DNA of 64,000 nt from the NCBI GenBank assembly GCA_030151635.1, contig JASLDF010000129.1:1-64000 (forward strand). The letters run 5' to 3'. Made by a program: the position numbers and the translations under genes. Positions 1-9,780 of this stretch are shown here, one piece after another. The first letter of the stretch is position 1. Each line of letters opens with the position of its first letter. A model generated the notes under the pieces. That model saw nothing but the letters and a program-made list of their open reading frames with translations. It was not told where the DNA came from and made no database searches. This stretch comes from Bacteroides sp. (GTDB lineage: Bacteria > Bacteroidota > Bacteroidia > Bacteroidales > Bacteroidaceae).

Positions 1-2796
1 GTATTACCCGTACGCAAATGGTTATACCAATCGCCTGAAGATATTCTAATAAAAGCTTCAAATGGTGCTTCTGATTTTGGTAATAAGTTTGGTCAACCAC
101 TTATTTGTGGTTCTGTCCTTACCTTTGAACACACAGAAAACAACGAAGAGTATGGTTACGACAAAGTTATTATGCTAGCAGGAGGTGTTGGGTATGGTCG
201 TAAGCGTGATGCTATAAAAGGTGAACCTCAGAAAGGAAACAAGATTGTTGTATTGGGTGGGGATAACTATCGAATCGGTCTTGGTGGTGGTTCTGTTTCA
301 TCTGTAGACACAGGTAAATACAGCAGTGGCATTGAGTTAAATGCCGTGCAACGTGCCAATGCAGAGATGCAGAAACGTGCAAATAACGTCGTTAGAGCAC
401 TATCAGAAGAAGAGAACAACCCAATTATATCTATTCACGACCACGGTTCTGCAGGACACGTAAACTGCCTTTCGGAGCTGGTTGAGGGTTGTGGAGGTGT
501 TATTGATATGTCAAAACTTCCTATCGGTGATAAAACACTATCTGCTAAAGAAATTATAGCCAATGAATCTCAAGAACGAATGGGGTTATTGGTTGAGGAT
601 AGCGCTATTGAGCATATCCAACGAATTGCCGACCGTGAACGTGCACCAATGTATGTGGTAGGAGAAACAACTGGCGACAATCGCTTTAGCTTTGAACAAG
701 CTGATGGAAAACGTCCTTTCGATTTAGATATGGATCAAATGTTTGGCTCGTCTCCTAAAACAATTATGACAGACAACAGCGTGGAAAGACATTATGAAAT
801 GCCTACCTACGATGTTAAAAATATAAATGAATATGTAGCCGATGTGCTTCAACTGGAAGCTGTGGCTTGCAAGGATTGGTTGACAAACAAAGTGGACCGA
901 TCAGTTACAGGTAAAGTTGCAAGACAACAATGTCAAGGCGAATTACAATTACCTTTAAGTGATTGTGGAGTAGTAGCGCTAGACTACTTGGGCAAAAAAG
1001 GGATTGCTACCTCAATCGGACATGCGCCACAAGCTGGACTAGCTGATTCAAAGAAGGGAGCTGTTCTTTCCGTAAGTGAAGCTTTAACCAATATTGTTCT
1101 AGCTCCATTAACAGATGGTCTTGCTACCCTATCTTTATCTGCAAACTGGATGTGGCCTTGTCGCTCTCAACAAGGTGAAGATGCACGTCTTTACGAAGCA
1201 GTAGAGGCTTTAAGCGATTTCTGTTGTGAGTTAGGAATTAATGTTCCAACTGGGAAAGATTCACTTTCTATGACACAAAAATACCCGAATGGCGAACAAG
1301 TAGTATCTCCTGGTACTGTAATAGTTTCGGCAGCTGGTGAAGTTTTAGACATAAAAAAAGTAGTATCGCCAGTAATGGTAAATAACCCTAAAAGCTCATT
1401 CTATCACATAGACTTTAGTTTTGATTCATTTAAACTAGGAGGTTCTGCTTTTGCGCAATCCTTAGGTAAAGTAGGCGATAATGTCCCTACCATTACCGAT
1501 TATGAATATTTTGCAGCTGCCTTTGATGCAGTTCAAACTCTTGTTAGAAAAGGATATATTCTGGCTGGACACGACATTTCTGCAGGTGGTGTAATTACAA
1601 CCCTGCTTGAAATGTGTTTTGCCAATACCGAAGGTGGTATTGTTGTGAATCTGAATAAATTTGCTGAAGAAGATCTAGTTAAAATCTTATTTGCTGAAAA
1701 TCCAGGACTTATTGTACAAATTGAAGATAAACACCTTCAAGCTACTACTGATATATTGGATGATTTCGGTGTTGGAATGCAAAAGATCGGCTACCCTACC
1801 GAAGAACGTCACATCTTAGTAGAGCACAATAAAGCAACATATCAATTTGGAATAGACTACCTACGCGATGTTTGGTACTCAACATCCTATTTATTAGACA
1901 AGAAGCAGTCTCTAAATGGTAAAGCCAAAGAGAGATTTACAAACTACAAGCAGCAGCCTATTGAATTAAATTACCTATCTGAATTTAAAGGAAAGCTAAC
2001 TCAATTTGGACTTGATACTGCTCGTAAGGGAATGACTGGAGTAAGAGCTGCGATTATCCGTGAAAAGGGTACAAATGGAGATCGTGAAATGGCCTATGCA
2101 TTACACCTTGCTGGTTTCGATGTAAAAGACGTCACAATGACCGACCTTACAGATGGTTCTGAAACCTTACAAGACATCAACCTAATTGTTTTCTGTGGTG
2201 GTTTCTCTAACTCTGATGTGTTAGGTTCAGCCAAAGGTTGGGCAGGTGGATTCTTATTCAACGAAAAAGCAAAACAAACACTTGACGCCTATTACAAACG
2301 CGAAGATACTTTGTCATTAGGTATTTGTAACGGTTGCCAATTAATGATGGAATTAAACCTAATCTACCCAGAGCACGAAAATCGTGTAAAAATGCTACAC
2401 AATGACTCTAGGAAGTTTGAATCAACATTTATTGGCGTAACAATTCCTACAAATCGAAGTGTAATGTTTGGCTCACTGAGTGGCTACAAACTAGGCATAT
2501 GGGTTGCTCATGGTGAAGGTAAATTTGAAATGCCGTACGAACAAAAGGAATACAATATTGTCGCTAAATATAGCTACAATGAGTATCCTGGAAATCCTAA
2601 TGGCTCGAAATATTCCACAGCTGCATTAGCAAGTAAAGATGGTCGTCATGTGGCAATGATGCCTCACCTAGAACGCTCTATTTTTCCTTGGCAGAATGGA
2701 TATTACACAGATGAACGTATTCAATCAGATCAGGTAACACCTTGGATATCAGCATTTGTTAATGCTCGTAATTGGATAGTAAATAAAATTAAATAA
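1..2796 (+). CDS. purL: Phosphoribosylformylglycinamidine synthase, 3' part (5' end outside window)
   Basis: Purine biosynthesis enzyme that converts FGAR to FGAM using glutamine and ATP, in the cytoplasm. The reading frame is open from the first base of the window, so the first in-frame Met at 172 is internal. About 931 codons are present out of roughly 1230-1300 for the single-chain form, so about a quarter is missing upstream. Seen: the synthetase repeat with GHDISAGG, then a C-terminal class I glutamine amidotransferase domain with the nucleophile elbow GICNGCQ (Cys codon at 2326) and the His-x-Glu pair in PHLERS (His at about 2665). Fused domains match the large PurL of Gram-negatives rather than the PurS/Q/L split form. 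A hairpin terminator follows 23 bases after the stop. Identification is secure; only the start is unknown. Confidence 0.97.
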   Translation, partial: VLPVRKWLYQSPEDILIKASNGASDFGNKFGQPLICGSVLTFEHTENNEEYGYDKVIMLAGGVGYGRKRDAIKGEPQKGNKIVVLGGDNYRIGLGGGSVSSVDTGKYSSGIELNAVQRANAEMQKRANNVVRALSEEENNPIISIHDHGSAGHVNCLSELVEGCGGVIDMSKLPIGDKTLSAKEIIANESQERMGLLVEDSAIEHIQRIADRERAPMYVVGETTGDNRFSFEQADGKRPFDLDMDQMFGSSPKTIMTDNSVERHYEMPTYDVKNINEYVADVLQLEAVACKDWLTNKVDRSVTGKVARQQCQGELQLPLSDCGVVALDYLGKKGIATSIGHAPQAGLADSKKGAVLSVSEALTNIVLAPLTDGLATLSLSANWMWPCRSQQGEDARLYEAVEALSDFCCELGINVPTGKDSLSMTQKYPNGEQVVSPGTVIVSAAGEVLDIKKVVSPVMVNNPKSSFYHIDFSFDSFKLGGSAFAQSLGKVGDNVPTITDYEYFAAAFDAVQTLVRKGYILAGHDISAGGVITTLLEMCFANTEGGIVVNLNKFAEEDLVKILFAENPGLIVQIEDKHLQATTDILDDFGVGMQKIGYPTEERHILVEHNKATYQFGIDYLRDVWYSTSYLLDKKQSLNGKAKERFTNYKQQPIELNYLSEFKGKLTQFGLDTARKGMTGVRAAIIREKGTNGDREMAYALHLAGFDVKDVTMTDLTDGSETLQDINLIVFCGGFSNSDVLGSAKGWAGGFLFNEKAKQTLDAYYKREDTLSLGICNGCQLMMELNLIYPEHENRVKMLHNDSRKFESTFIGVTIPTNRSVMFGSLSGYKLGIWVAHGEGKFEMPYEQKEYNIVAKYSYNEYPGNPNGSKYSTAALASKDGRHVAMMPHLERSIFPWQNGYYTDERIQSDQVTPWISAFVNARNWIVNKIK

Positions 2797-2819
2797 AGAT
2801 TTTAAACCTCTTTGTCATG

Positions 2820-2849
2820 AAGGCTATTGATTTGATAATCAATAGCCTT
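2820..2849 (+). terminator. Hairpin terminator after purL
   Basis: Perfect 13-base arms (2820-2832 and 2837-2849) around a TGAT loop, 23 bases after the purL stop. The tail is CTATCTTT rather than a pure T run, so termination efficiency is uncertain. Confidence 0.7.
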
Positions 2850-2886
2850 CTATCTTTAGCCTCACTCTAAACGAGGGTTCTGTTTA

Positions 2887-2918
2887 TTTGTCAATAATCT
2901 AAATATTAATTAGATTTG
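2887..2918 (+). promoter_or_regulatory. Bacteroides-type promoter for the hybrid regulator
   Basis: TTTG (2887-2890), 20-base spacer, TAGATTTG (2911-2918) matches the Bacteroidota primary-sigma consensus TTTG-N19-21-TAnnTTTG. The start codon lies at 2971, giving a leader of about 45 bases. Confidence 0.7.
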
Positions 2919-2970
2919 TATATAACACATGTAATTAACACAGTACATACTAAATTCAACCTTTAATATA

Positions 2971-5900
2971 ATGAAGAGACTCTTGCTCTTACTCTGTCTC
3001 GTTTTTATCAGTTTAATATCTCAAGCGCAGATATTTAAACACCTAAGTATAGCCGATGGCCTGAGTCACCGCCATGTCTACAGCATAAAACAAGACAGTA
3101 AAGGTTACATGTGGTTCTTAACACACGAGGGTGCAGATCGTTTTAATGGCACTGAATACAAGCACTATAACTTCTACCAAGAAAAACAGCGTCTAAATAC
3201 CTCCGTAAATTTAAAATCTCTTTTTCATACTCCAGATAGCATATTATGGCAAATAGGAACAAATGGTCAAGTATTTAGATATTATGAAGATACGGACCAA
3301 TTTGAGTTGGTATATACCTACCCAAATGATCCGGATCAAACCACAATCTTAGATTTTGGTATTGTAGATAACCAAGGACATGTCTGGATGGGAAATAAAG
3401 GCAACATCCAAATTTTCAACTATAAAAAGAGGAAACCTGTCACAATTTCGCAACATCCGCTCTATGGAACTACAAGTGTAACGGAGTTAGGAGAACTACA
3501 ATATGCTATTGGCACAAACCAAGGTGTCTACCTTGCAGAAATTCAGAATGATTCACTTATTCTTGATAATTCAAACGGATATGACCTATTAAAGAAATTA
3601 CCTACCCGAATAGATTTTTTATACTATCACAAGCAAACTGGCATTCTTGTAATAACAACCCTAACAGATGGTATTTATACTTATGATTTAAAAACCAAGA
3701 AACTAGGATCAGTACTGAGAATTAAAAACACCACCGTTAATCAAATTACATCATTTAGTGATAGCGAAGTACTAGTAGCTACGAGCGGAGCTGGGGTATA
3801 TAAGATTGATTTAAGAAAGAATAAAATAGAGCCATACATCACAGCAGATTATACTACATACGATGGGATGAATGGAAATAACATACGTGATATATATATA
3901 GATCCCGAGAATCAAATATGGATGGCTAACTACCCTACGGGAATAACAGTTTGCCAAATAAACCAAAGTAACTATACTTGGTTCAAACATATTCTCAACA
4001 AGGAGCAATCACTTATCCACGATGAAGTAAGCTATATTATGGAAGACCAATCAGGTGATATATGGTTTGCTACAACCAATGGCATTAGTGTCTACAATCC
4101 TGCTACTAATAGGTGGAAAAATTACCTATCATCATATGATCCAAATATATCTACAAATTTTATCACCAACCACATGTTTATCTCACTAAGTGAAGTAAAA
4201 CCTAACATCATATGGGCTGGTGGCTATAATTCTGGAATTTATGAGATAAATAAGATAACCGGGAACGTAAAGCTAATCACAGAAAACTATGCTTCTGATG
4301 AAGAGTTTCAACCAGATAGAAATATTAAAGCCATCTTTACTGCTTCCGACCATAGTATCTGGATTGGAGGACAATTTAACTTACGTCAAGTCGACTATCA
4401 AACTAAAAATATACGTTTTTATAATGACTTGAGCCTTGTCACTTCAATTGAAGAGAAAGACAAATCAAATATTTGGGTAGGAACAGCAAAAGGTTTATAC
4501 CTACTAAACAAATTGAATGGTAAATCACATAGAATCCAATTGCCCAATCATGTATCACACATCAATTCACTAAGCCAAAGCAGTAATGGTGATTTATTTA
4601 TAGGTACTAATGAAGGATTATTCATTTTATCGGCACTAGATGGTACTTTTAAACATTTTCATAAAGAAAATAGCCAAATTATATCTAATAATATTCGAAC
4701 AATCATAAACGACAAAGAAGGTAAATATGTATACTTTACTTATGAGAAAGCAATTGGTCGAATCAATTTAGAAACTTCAAAAGCCCGTAACTGGACATCT
4801 GATCAAGGACTGCCTTTAAGCTCGTTCTCTCAAAACTGTGGCTTACAGCTTAAATCTGGATACTTTATCTTTGGAAGTGCAGACGGCGCAATCATGTTCA
4901 AACAGGACTATGAAATTCCTGAAGAATATAGAACAAAACTCGTATTCGAAGATTTGGAAGTTAATCAGAATAAAATAAGACCGAGTGGTGATGATCATAT
5001 TTTATCAACTACACTAGACAATACTTCTAAAATAAAACTGACTCACAATCAAAATAACTTTTCTATAAAAGTCGCCTCTATCAATTATAGATACCCAAGT
5101 AATATTAGCTACTCATGGTTAATGGATGGGCTCTATGACGATTGGTCTCGACCATCAGATCAAAATAAATTTAACTTTACAAACTTATCAACAGGAACTT
5201 ATACATTTAAAGTTAAAGCCATATCTAACGAAGATAACTCAACACTAGAAGAGCGTACACTAACGATTGTAATAAACCCACCCTTTTGGTGGAGTATTTA
5301 CGCGAAAATAATATATTTACTTTTACTAGGTATAGTAACATTCGTAACAATAAGAGTTCTTACTCGACGATACAGAAGACAAGTAGTAGACAGTGCCAAA
5401 CAATTTTACTATAACACAGCACATGATACGAAGACACCGCTTCAAATCATAAAAGAACCACTTCAAGAAATTATTGAAAAAGAAGAATTATCTAAAGAAG
5501 GTGAACGAAATTTGCGTATTATACTTCGTAATGTAAATGAACTTCTAGCCATTAACAATAGTGTTATTAACTATGAAAGAATGGAGCAAAATGAAAAGAA
5601 ACTATTCCTATCAGAACACAGTTTAAGGAAGTTCGTGGAAAACATTATTGATCAATGTCAAAGCATAGCAGAACTTAAACAAATTGAAATAAAGCCAAAC
5701 TATAGCATTGCAAATAAAGATGTAAAAGTATGGTTCGACAAGAAAAAAATCATCACGATTCTAACAACTTTGATCAATGATGCAACTAATAGAAGTGAAG
5801 ATTTAAAAGAAATTACTGTTACATTAACCATGAATGCATTGACATGGAAGGTAGCAATTACGTACACTGGTGAACCTATTACGTCAGAGCATCTTCGTTG

Positions 5901-6951
5901 CTTAGAGCAAGAAGACAGTATCAACGAAGCGATACACAATAACAGCTCAGATGGTGTAAATGAGATAGGGCTTTCATTAGCATGTAAACTAATCCAAATT
6001 CATAAAGGCGAATTGAGTATTGAAACTAAGGAAGGCCTAAATACAATTACTGTCAACTTCCCTATTTATAGTGAAAACACAGGATCAGAGGCAATTACTG
6101 ACAGCACTAGTATTACTGAATCCATAAAACAAGAAGTTCAGATACCTGTGACAAATATCAATACTCCAGAAGTGCTAAACCCATTCAAACCAACGGTTTT
6201 AATTGTTGAAGATGATGAAACTTTAATTCAAGAAATAGCATCAAACCTAAAAGACCAGTATAACATTAGCATTTCACATACAGGTAAAGAAGCCCTTGAA
6301 ATTGCACAAAATGAACGACCAGAGATTATTATATCTAAGATGAGTTTAAGTGATATGAAGGGTACTGAGTTATCCTGGAGGATTAAAAGCAATATTGAAA
6401 CCTCGCATATTTTCGTAGTACTATTAACAGATAGTAACAACGAAAAGCATATTCTTAAGGGACTCGAAAATGGAGCCGATGAATTTATATTGAAGCCCTT
6501 TAATTACAGAATTCTAAAAGCTTCGATGGCCAATCTTTTGGCTAACAAAGAACGTTTGAAAGACAAGTTCGCTAATTTAGAATTACAAGAACAAATGATG
6601 GACTGTGTACACTGTTCAACCAATTTAGATTGGAAGTTTATAGCTACAGTTAAAGAAGCAGTTGAAGAGCACATGGCCGACCCAGATTTCAATATTGACA
6701 AGTTATGTTCCATCTTAAATATGAGTAGAACAAGCTTCTACAATAAATTAAAAGATCTAACGGATCAATCTCCATCAGATTTCATACGCTTCATTAAGCT
6801 AAAAAATGCAGCTAACCTACTTATCAGTACTGATAAAAACATTGCAGAAGTAGCAGAGATGACAGGTTTTAATGATCCAAAATACTTCCGTGAAGTATTT
6901 AAGAAACACTTCAATACAACACCTTCTAAATACGCAAAAGACAATAAATAA
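2971..6951 (+). CDS. Hybrid two-component-like regulator (reg_prop sensor, degenerate kinase and receiver, AraC DNA-binding)
   Basis: 1326 residues with the architecture of Bacteroides one-protein sensor/regulators. Signal peptide at 1-19; beta-propeller repeats (reg_prop) to about 690; Y_Y_Y domain at about 690-770; one membrane segment at about 775-797; HisKA region with His818 in HDTKTPL; HATPase region; receiver at 1075-1190; AraC-type helix-turn-helix at about 1215-1326. Several catalytic positions are lost. The N-box reads TLINDA, the D-box Asp is Tyr965 (YTGEPI), the G-box GxG is VNE, and the receiver phospho-acceptor is Lys1123 (ISKMSLS), while Asp1081, Asp1082, Thr1153 and Lys1175 remain. 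The stop overlaps the start of the first chromate-type transporter by one base (TAATG). No susC/susD genes are nearby, so it is not an ordinary polysaccharide-locus regulator. The ligand is unknown. Architecture is secure; loss of phosphotransfer is inferred. Confidence 0.9.
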   Translation: MKRLLLLLCLVFISLISQAQIFKHLSIADGLSHRHVYSIKQDSKGYMWFLTHEGADRFNGTEYKHYNFYQEKQRLNTSVNLKSLFHTPDSILWQIGTNGQVFRYYEDTDQFELVYTYPNDPDQTTILDFGIVDNQGHVWMGNKGNIQIFNYKKRKPVTISQHPLYGTTSVTELGELQYAIGTNQGVYLAEIQNDSLILDNSNGYDLLKKLPTRIDFLYYHKQTGILVITTLTDGIYTYDLKTKKLGSVLRIKNTTVNQITSFSDSEVLVATSGAGVYKIDLRKNKIEPYITADYTTYDGMNGNNIRDIYIDPENQIWMANYPTGITVCQINQSNYTWFKHILNKEQSLIHDEVSYIMEDQSGDIWFATTNGISVYNPATNRWKNYLSSYDPNISTNFITNHMFISLSEVKPNIIWAGGYNSGIYEINKITGNVKLITENYASDEEFQPDRNIKAIFTASDHSIWIGGQFNLRQVDYQTKNIRFYNDLSLVTSIEEKDKSNIWVGTAKGLYLLNKLNGKSHRIQLPNHVSHINSLSQSSNGDLFIGTNEGLFILSALDGTFKHFHKENSQIISNNIRTIINDKEGKYVYFTYEKAIGRINLETSKARNWTSDQGLPLSSFSQNCGLQLKSGYFIFGSADGAIMFKQDYEIPEEYRTKLVFEDLEVNQNKIRPSGDDHILSTTLDNTSKIKLTHNQNNFSIKVASINYRYPSNISYSWLMDGLYDDWSRPSDQNKFNFTNLSTGTYTFKVKAISNEDNSTLEERTLTIVINPPFWWSIYAKIIYLLLLGIVTFVTIRVLTRRYRRQVVDSAKQFYYNTAHDTKTPLQIIKEPLQEIIEKEELSKEGERNLRIILRNVNELLAINNSVINYERMEQNEKKLFLSEHSLRKFVENIIDQCQSIAELKQIEIKPNYSIANKDVKVWFDKKKIITILTTLINDATNRSEDLKEITVTLTMNALTWKVAITYTGEPITSEHLRCLEQEDSINEAIHNNSSDGVNEIGLSLACKLIQIHKGELSIETKEGLNTITVNFPIYSENTGSEAITDSTSITESIKQEVQIPVTNINTPEVLNPFKPTVLIVEDDETLIQEIASNLKDQYNISISHTGKEALEIAQNERPEIIISKMSLSDMKGTELSWRIKSNIETSHIFVVLLTDSNNEKHILKGLENGADEFILKPFNYRILKASMANLLANKERLKDKFANLELQEQMMDCVHCSTNLDWKFIATVKEAVEEHMADPDFNIDKLCSILNMSRTSFYNKLKDLTDQSPSDFIRFIKLKNAANLLISTDKNIAEVAEMTGFNDPKYFREVFKKHFNTTPSKYAKDNK

Positions 6952-7502
6952 TGAATCCATATTTTCAACTGTTTAAAATATTCTTCAAGATTGGTGCATT
7001 TACCATCGGTGGAGGGTATGCAATGGTTCCTATCATTGAAAATGAAATCGTCATTAAACGAAAATGGCTTAGTAATAAAGACTTTGTCGATTTGCTCGCT
7101 GTAGCACAATCGGCTCCCGGTATCTTGGCTGTAAATATATCTATATTTATAGGCTACAAACTAAAAGGTTTAAAAGGTTCAATCGTATCAACTTTAGGTT
7201 CGGTATTGCCTTCATTTCTAATTATATTAATGATAGCTATGTTTTTTGCTACGTTCAAAGATAACATCTATGTTGAGAAAGCCTTCAAAGGTATTCGTCC
7301 AGCAGTAGTAGCATTAATTGCCGCACCAACATTCAGCATGGCAAAGTCAGCTAAAATATCTAAATTCAATGTCTGGATTCCTATTGTTTCTGCATTACTA
7401 ATTTGGCTTTTAGGAGTATCTCCAATCTACATCATTGCCATTGCAGGTATATCAGGATACGTATGGGGCACATATTTTAAGAAGAAAGGAGGCAAACAAT
7501 GA
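6951..7502 (+). CDS. Chromate transporter family protein, first half-size subunit
   Basis: 183-residue membrane protein of the CHR family (short-chain form: one CHR domain, about half the size of the fused ChrA). Seen: the N-terminal CHR signature FTIGGGYAMVP, the AQSAPGILAVN motif, and five to six hydrophobic segments. Characterised family members export chromate; many short-chain pairs have no proven substrate. It begins inside the stop codon of the upstream regulator (one-base overlap) and overlaps the next subunit by four bases (ATGA), so the three genes look translationally coupled. The protein probably works as a heterodimer with its neighbour in the inner membrane. Substrate cannot be read from sequence. 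Confidence 0.88.
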   Translation: MNPYFQLFKIFFKIGAFTIGGGYAMVPIIENEIVIKRKWLSNKDFVDLLAVAQSAPGILAVNISIFIGYKLKGLKGSIVSTLGSVLPSFLIILMIAMFFATFKDNIYVEKAFKGIRPAVVALIAAPTFSMAKSAKISKFNVWIPIVSALLIWLLGVSPIYIIAIAGISGYVWGTYFKKKGGKQ

Positions 7503-8053
7503 TTTACTTAAATCTATTTTGGGTGTTCTTTAAAATCGGTCTATTTGGCTTCGGGGGTGGATATGCTATGCTATCCATGATTCAGGGAGAAGTAGTAACA
7601 AACTACAAGTGGTTATCATCACAGGAGTTCACAGACATCGTTGCAATTAGTCAAATGACTCCTGGTCCTATTGGTATTAATGCCGCAACCTACGTTGGCT
7701 ATACCGCATCTGGGGGAAGTATGTTTGGCTCAATTGTAGCTACTTTTGCAGTGGTATTCCCTTCGTTTATACTGATGATTTTGATTAGTAAGTTCTTTTT
7801 AAAGCACAGTCATCATCCTGCTGTAGAAGCTGTCTTTAGTGGACTTAGGCCTGCAGTTGTAGGATTGTTAGCTGCTGCAGCTTTGGTATTAATGAATGCA
7901 GAGAACTTCTCTACTCCAACCGAAGATATGCGCACATTTGGAATTAGTATCGGAATATTCTGTACAGCCTTCTTCTTTTCTAGGTCCAAATACAAAATAA
8001 ACCCTATACTACTCATCATATTATGTGGAGTAGCAGGGCTTATTTTATATTAA
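7499..8053 (+). CDS. Chromate transporter family protein, second half-size subunit
   Basis: 184-residue CHR-domain membrane protein, homologous to the preceding gene: GLFGFGGGYAM near the N terminus and the more canonical TPGPIGINAATYVGY motif (residues about 55-70), followed by hydrophobic segments. Two adjacent, related half-size proteins are the usual arrangement of short-chain CHR transporters, in which the two subunits insert with opposite topology. It is the last gene of the regulator-transporter unit and ends 26 bases before a convergent gene, with a hairpin between them. Chromate is the name-giving substrate; the true one here is unknown. Confidence 0.88.
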   Translation: MIYLNLFWVFFKIGLFGFGGGYAMLSMIQGEVVTNYKWLSSQEFTDIVAISQMTPGPIGINAATYVGYTASGGSMFGSIVATFAVVFPSFILMILISKFFLKHSHHPAVEAVFSGLRPAVVGLLAAAALVLMNAENFSTPTEDMRTFGISIGIFCTAFFFSRSKYKINPILLIILCGVAGLILY

Positions 8054-8062
8054 AAAAATAAT

Positions 8063-8102
8063 AAAGGTTAGGTTTTAATTAAAGCTTAACCTTTGTTTTT
8101 TT
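8063..8102. terminator. Terminator between convergent genes
   Basis: Arms AAAGGTTA (8063-8070) and TAACCTTT (8087-8094) followed by GTTTTTTT. It serves the + strand transporter unit. The right arm lies within the last codons of the convergent - strand gene. Confidence 0.65.
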
Positions 8103-9584
8103 GGCTTTTGACTCATTTTGTAGTCTATCTAATGCCGTTACAACATACGTATATTTTGTTATTCCTTTCTCATAAGGAAGCTTAAAGAATGTATTTGATG
8201 TTACAGCTACAATATGGCTTGGATCCTCAAGATTAATTCTCTCACCATTCTCAAATTTATATACGACATATCTGGCAGCCTCATCAAAAGCAGTTTTTGC
8301 TTTCGGAGCAGTCCAGAACAACATATAGCCATCGGCAGTCCACACTTTCTGAATTTTTCTAACAGCTTTGGGTGGTTGGTTATCCATAAATTTAAACACT
8401 GGCACCAGTGCTTTATTCTTATGGTAATAATTAGCTAGAGCATCTTTATACTGACCTTCATTATTGACTAGAGATACAGCAGGCCACTGGCAACTTCCAC
8501 CAATCGATTGGTAAGAACGTTGTAGTTTCATTTTAATAGGCAATTGGTTCGAATTTGGATTGTTAGGATCTGCATTCTGAACCGTGTTGGTAATAGACTG
8601 ACCAATAAATAACGGACGGTTCGAGCTATTTTTAGCCCACCAGCTCACCAATGTTGCATAATCTGCTACAGGATGACCCACATGCCAATAAATTTGAGGA
8701 ATATTATAATCTACCCATCCTTTATTAACCCACAAAAGAACATCTGCAAAAAGATCATCATAGTTTTGAAGACCATTTGTTTTACTTCCCAATGGGTCTG
8801 AAAATTCATTTCTATAAATTCCAAATGGACTTACACCAAATTTAACCCAAGGCTTAGTAGAACGAACTGTTTCGTGAATAGACTTTATCAGTAAGTTAAC
8901 ATTATCACGTCTCCAATCATTAACATTCGCATAACCTCTTCCGTAGCGAGCAAAACTAGCCCCATCGTTAAAAGTTACACCTCCAGATGGATAAGGATAA
9001 AAATAATCATCCATATGTATTGCATCAACGTCATAACGAGTAATGATATCTTTTACAATGGTACAAATATGATCACGGTTAGCAGGAAGTGCTGGATCAA
9101 AGAACACTTGATTACCATAAGTGATAAAACGTTCTGGGTGTTTATTTACCATATGAGTTGAAGCTATTGGCTTCTTAGCATTAGCAACAGCACGATAAGG
9201 ATTAATCCATGCATGCAACTCCATACCTCTTCTGTGCGATTCATCGACCATAAATTTTAGAGGATCAAAACCATCTTTTGGACCCGAACCTTGCACACCT
9301 GAAAGGTATCTACTCCAAGGCTCTAAATCGGATTTATAAAAAGCATCACCTTCAGCTCTTACTTGGAAAATTACAGCGTTAATATTGGCCTCTTCCAATG
9401 CATCAAGTTGTTTCAACAACATCGCTTTTATCTCATTCGAAGATTTACCTTGAAATTGATTGTTGATAATGTGAATCCAAGCTCCTCTGAACTCTCTCTT
9501 TGGGCTATTTTGCTTAGCCTCAACCGAAACTGATATGGAGCTAAGGACGAAAAATAGCATAAGCACTAACCTAATTTTTCTCAT
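8079..9584 (-). CDS. GHL10 (DUF187) family glycoside-hydrolase-like protein
   Basis: 501 residues, secreted: signal peptide 1-24 ending in SVEAKQ. The body is the GHL10 TIM-barrel type. Seen: FRGAWIH near residue 31, INAVIFQVR, HAWINPYRA, DAIHMDDYFYPYP and the long WVKFGVSPFG stretch. The C-terminal 90 residues look like a fibronectin-type III fold. Family members are extracytoplasmic and are presumed to cleave glycans; some relatives act on peptidoglycan or amino-sugar polymers, but the substrate here cannot be inferred. A paralogue lies at 13696-15183 on the opposite strand. Its own promoter (TATATTTG) lies about 30 bases upstream. The acidic pair in HMDDY is a good candidate for active-site residues, by inference. 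Confidence 0.87.
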   Translation of the reverse strand: MRKIRLVLMLFFVLSSISVSVEAKQNSPKREFRGAWIHIINNQFQGKSSNEIKAMLLKQLDALEEANINAVIFQVRAEGDAFYKSDLEPWSRYLSGVQGSGPKDGFDPLKFMVDESHRRGMELHAWINPYRAVANAKKPIASTHMVNKHPERFITYGNQVFFDPALPANRDHICTIVKDIITRYDVDAIHMDDYFYPYPSGGVTFNDGASFARYGRGYANVNDWRRDNVNLLIKSIHETVRSTKPWVKFGVSPFGIYRNEFSDPLGSKTNGLQNYDDLFADVLLWVNKGWVDYNIPQIYWHVGHPVADYATLVSWWAKNSSNRPLFIGQSITNTVQNADPNNPNSNQLPIKMKLQRSYQSIGGSCQWPAVSLVNNEGQYKDALANYYHKNKALVPVFKFMDNQPPKAVRKIQKVWTADGYMLFWTAPKAKTAFDEAARYVVYKFENGERINLEDPSHIVAVTSNTFFKLPYEKGITKYTYVVTALDRLQNESKAKKTKVKL

Positions 9585-9610
9585 CTTGTACGTTTAATAT
9601 AGTTTGATAG

Positions 9611-9618
9611 CAAATATA
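9611..9618 (-). promoter_or_regulatory. -7 element for the GHL10 gene
   Basis: TATATTTG on the - strand, 26 bases upstream of the ATG at 9584. No clear -33 TTTG at the expected distance. Confidence 0.5.
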
Positions 9619-9723
9619 AACTTTTATTATGGGTTTACATTCAATATAAATAAACTGTTAATCAAAGTCACTTAAACAATAAAATGCAATGATTGTTTTG
9701 ATTAGGTAATATAGCTACATATA

Positions 9724-9755
9724 TGTGCATAAAAATATTACAATGATTAACTTTG
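9724..9755 (+). promoter_or_regulatory. Promoter for uvrA
   Basis: TAACTTTG (9748-9755) fits TAnnTTTG. A weak -33 match TGTG (9724-9727) lies 20 bases upstream. The start codon follows 25 bases after the -7 element. No LexA-like box was recognised. Confidence 0.5.
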
Positions 9756-9780
9756 TACCCTATTTCAAAATAAATTAAGG

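Noticed and set aside
172..2796. Treating the ATG at 172 as the purL start
   Set aside because: The frame is open to base 1 and its upstream residues continue the PurL sequence, so the gene is truncated by the window edge.
2971..8053. Polysaccharide utilisation locus
   Set aside because: A hybrid sensor/regulator is present but no susC/susD-like genes or clustered glycoside hydrolases adjoin it.
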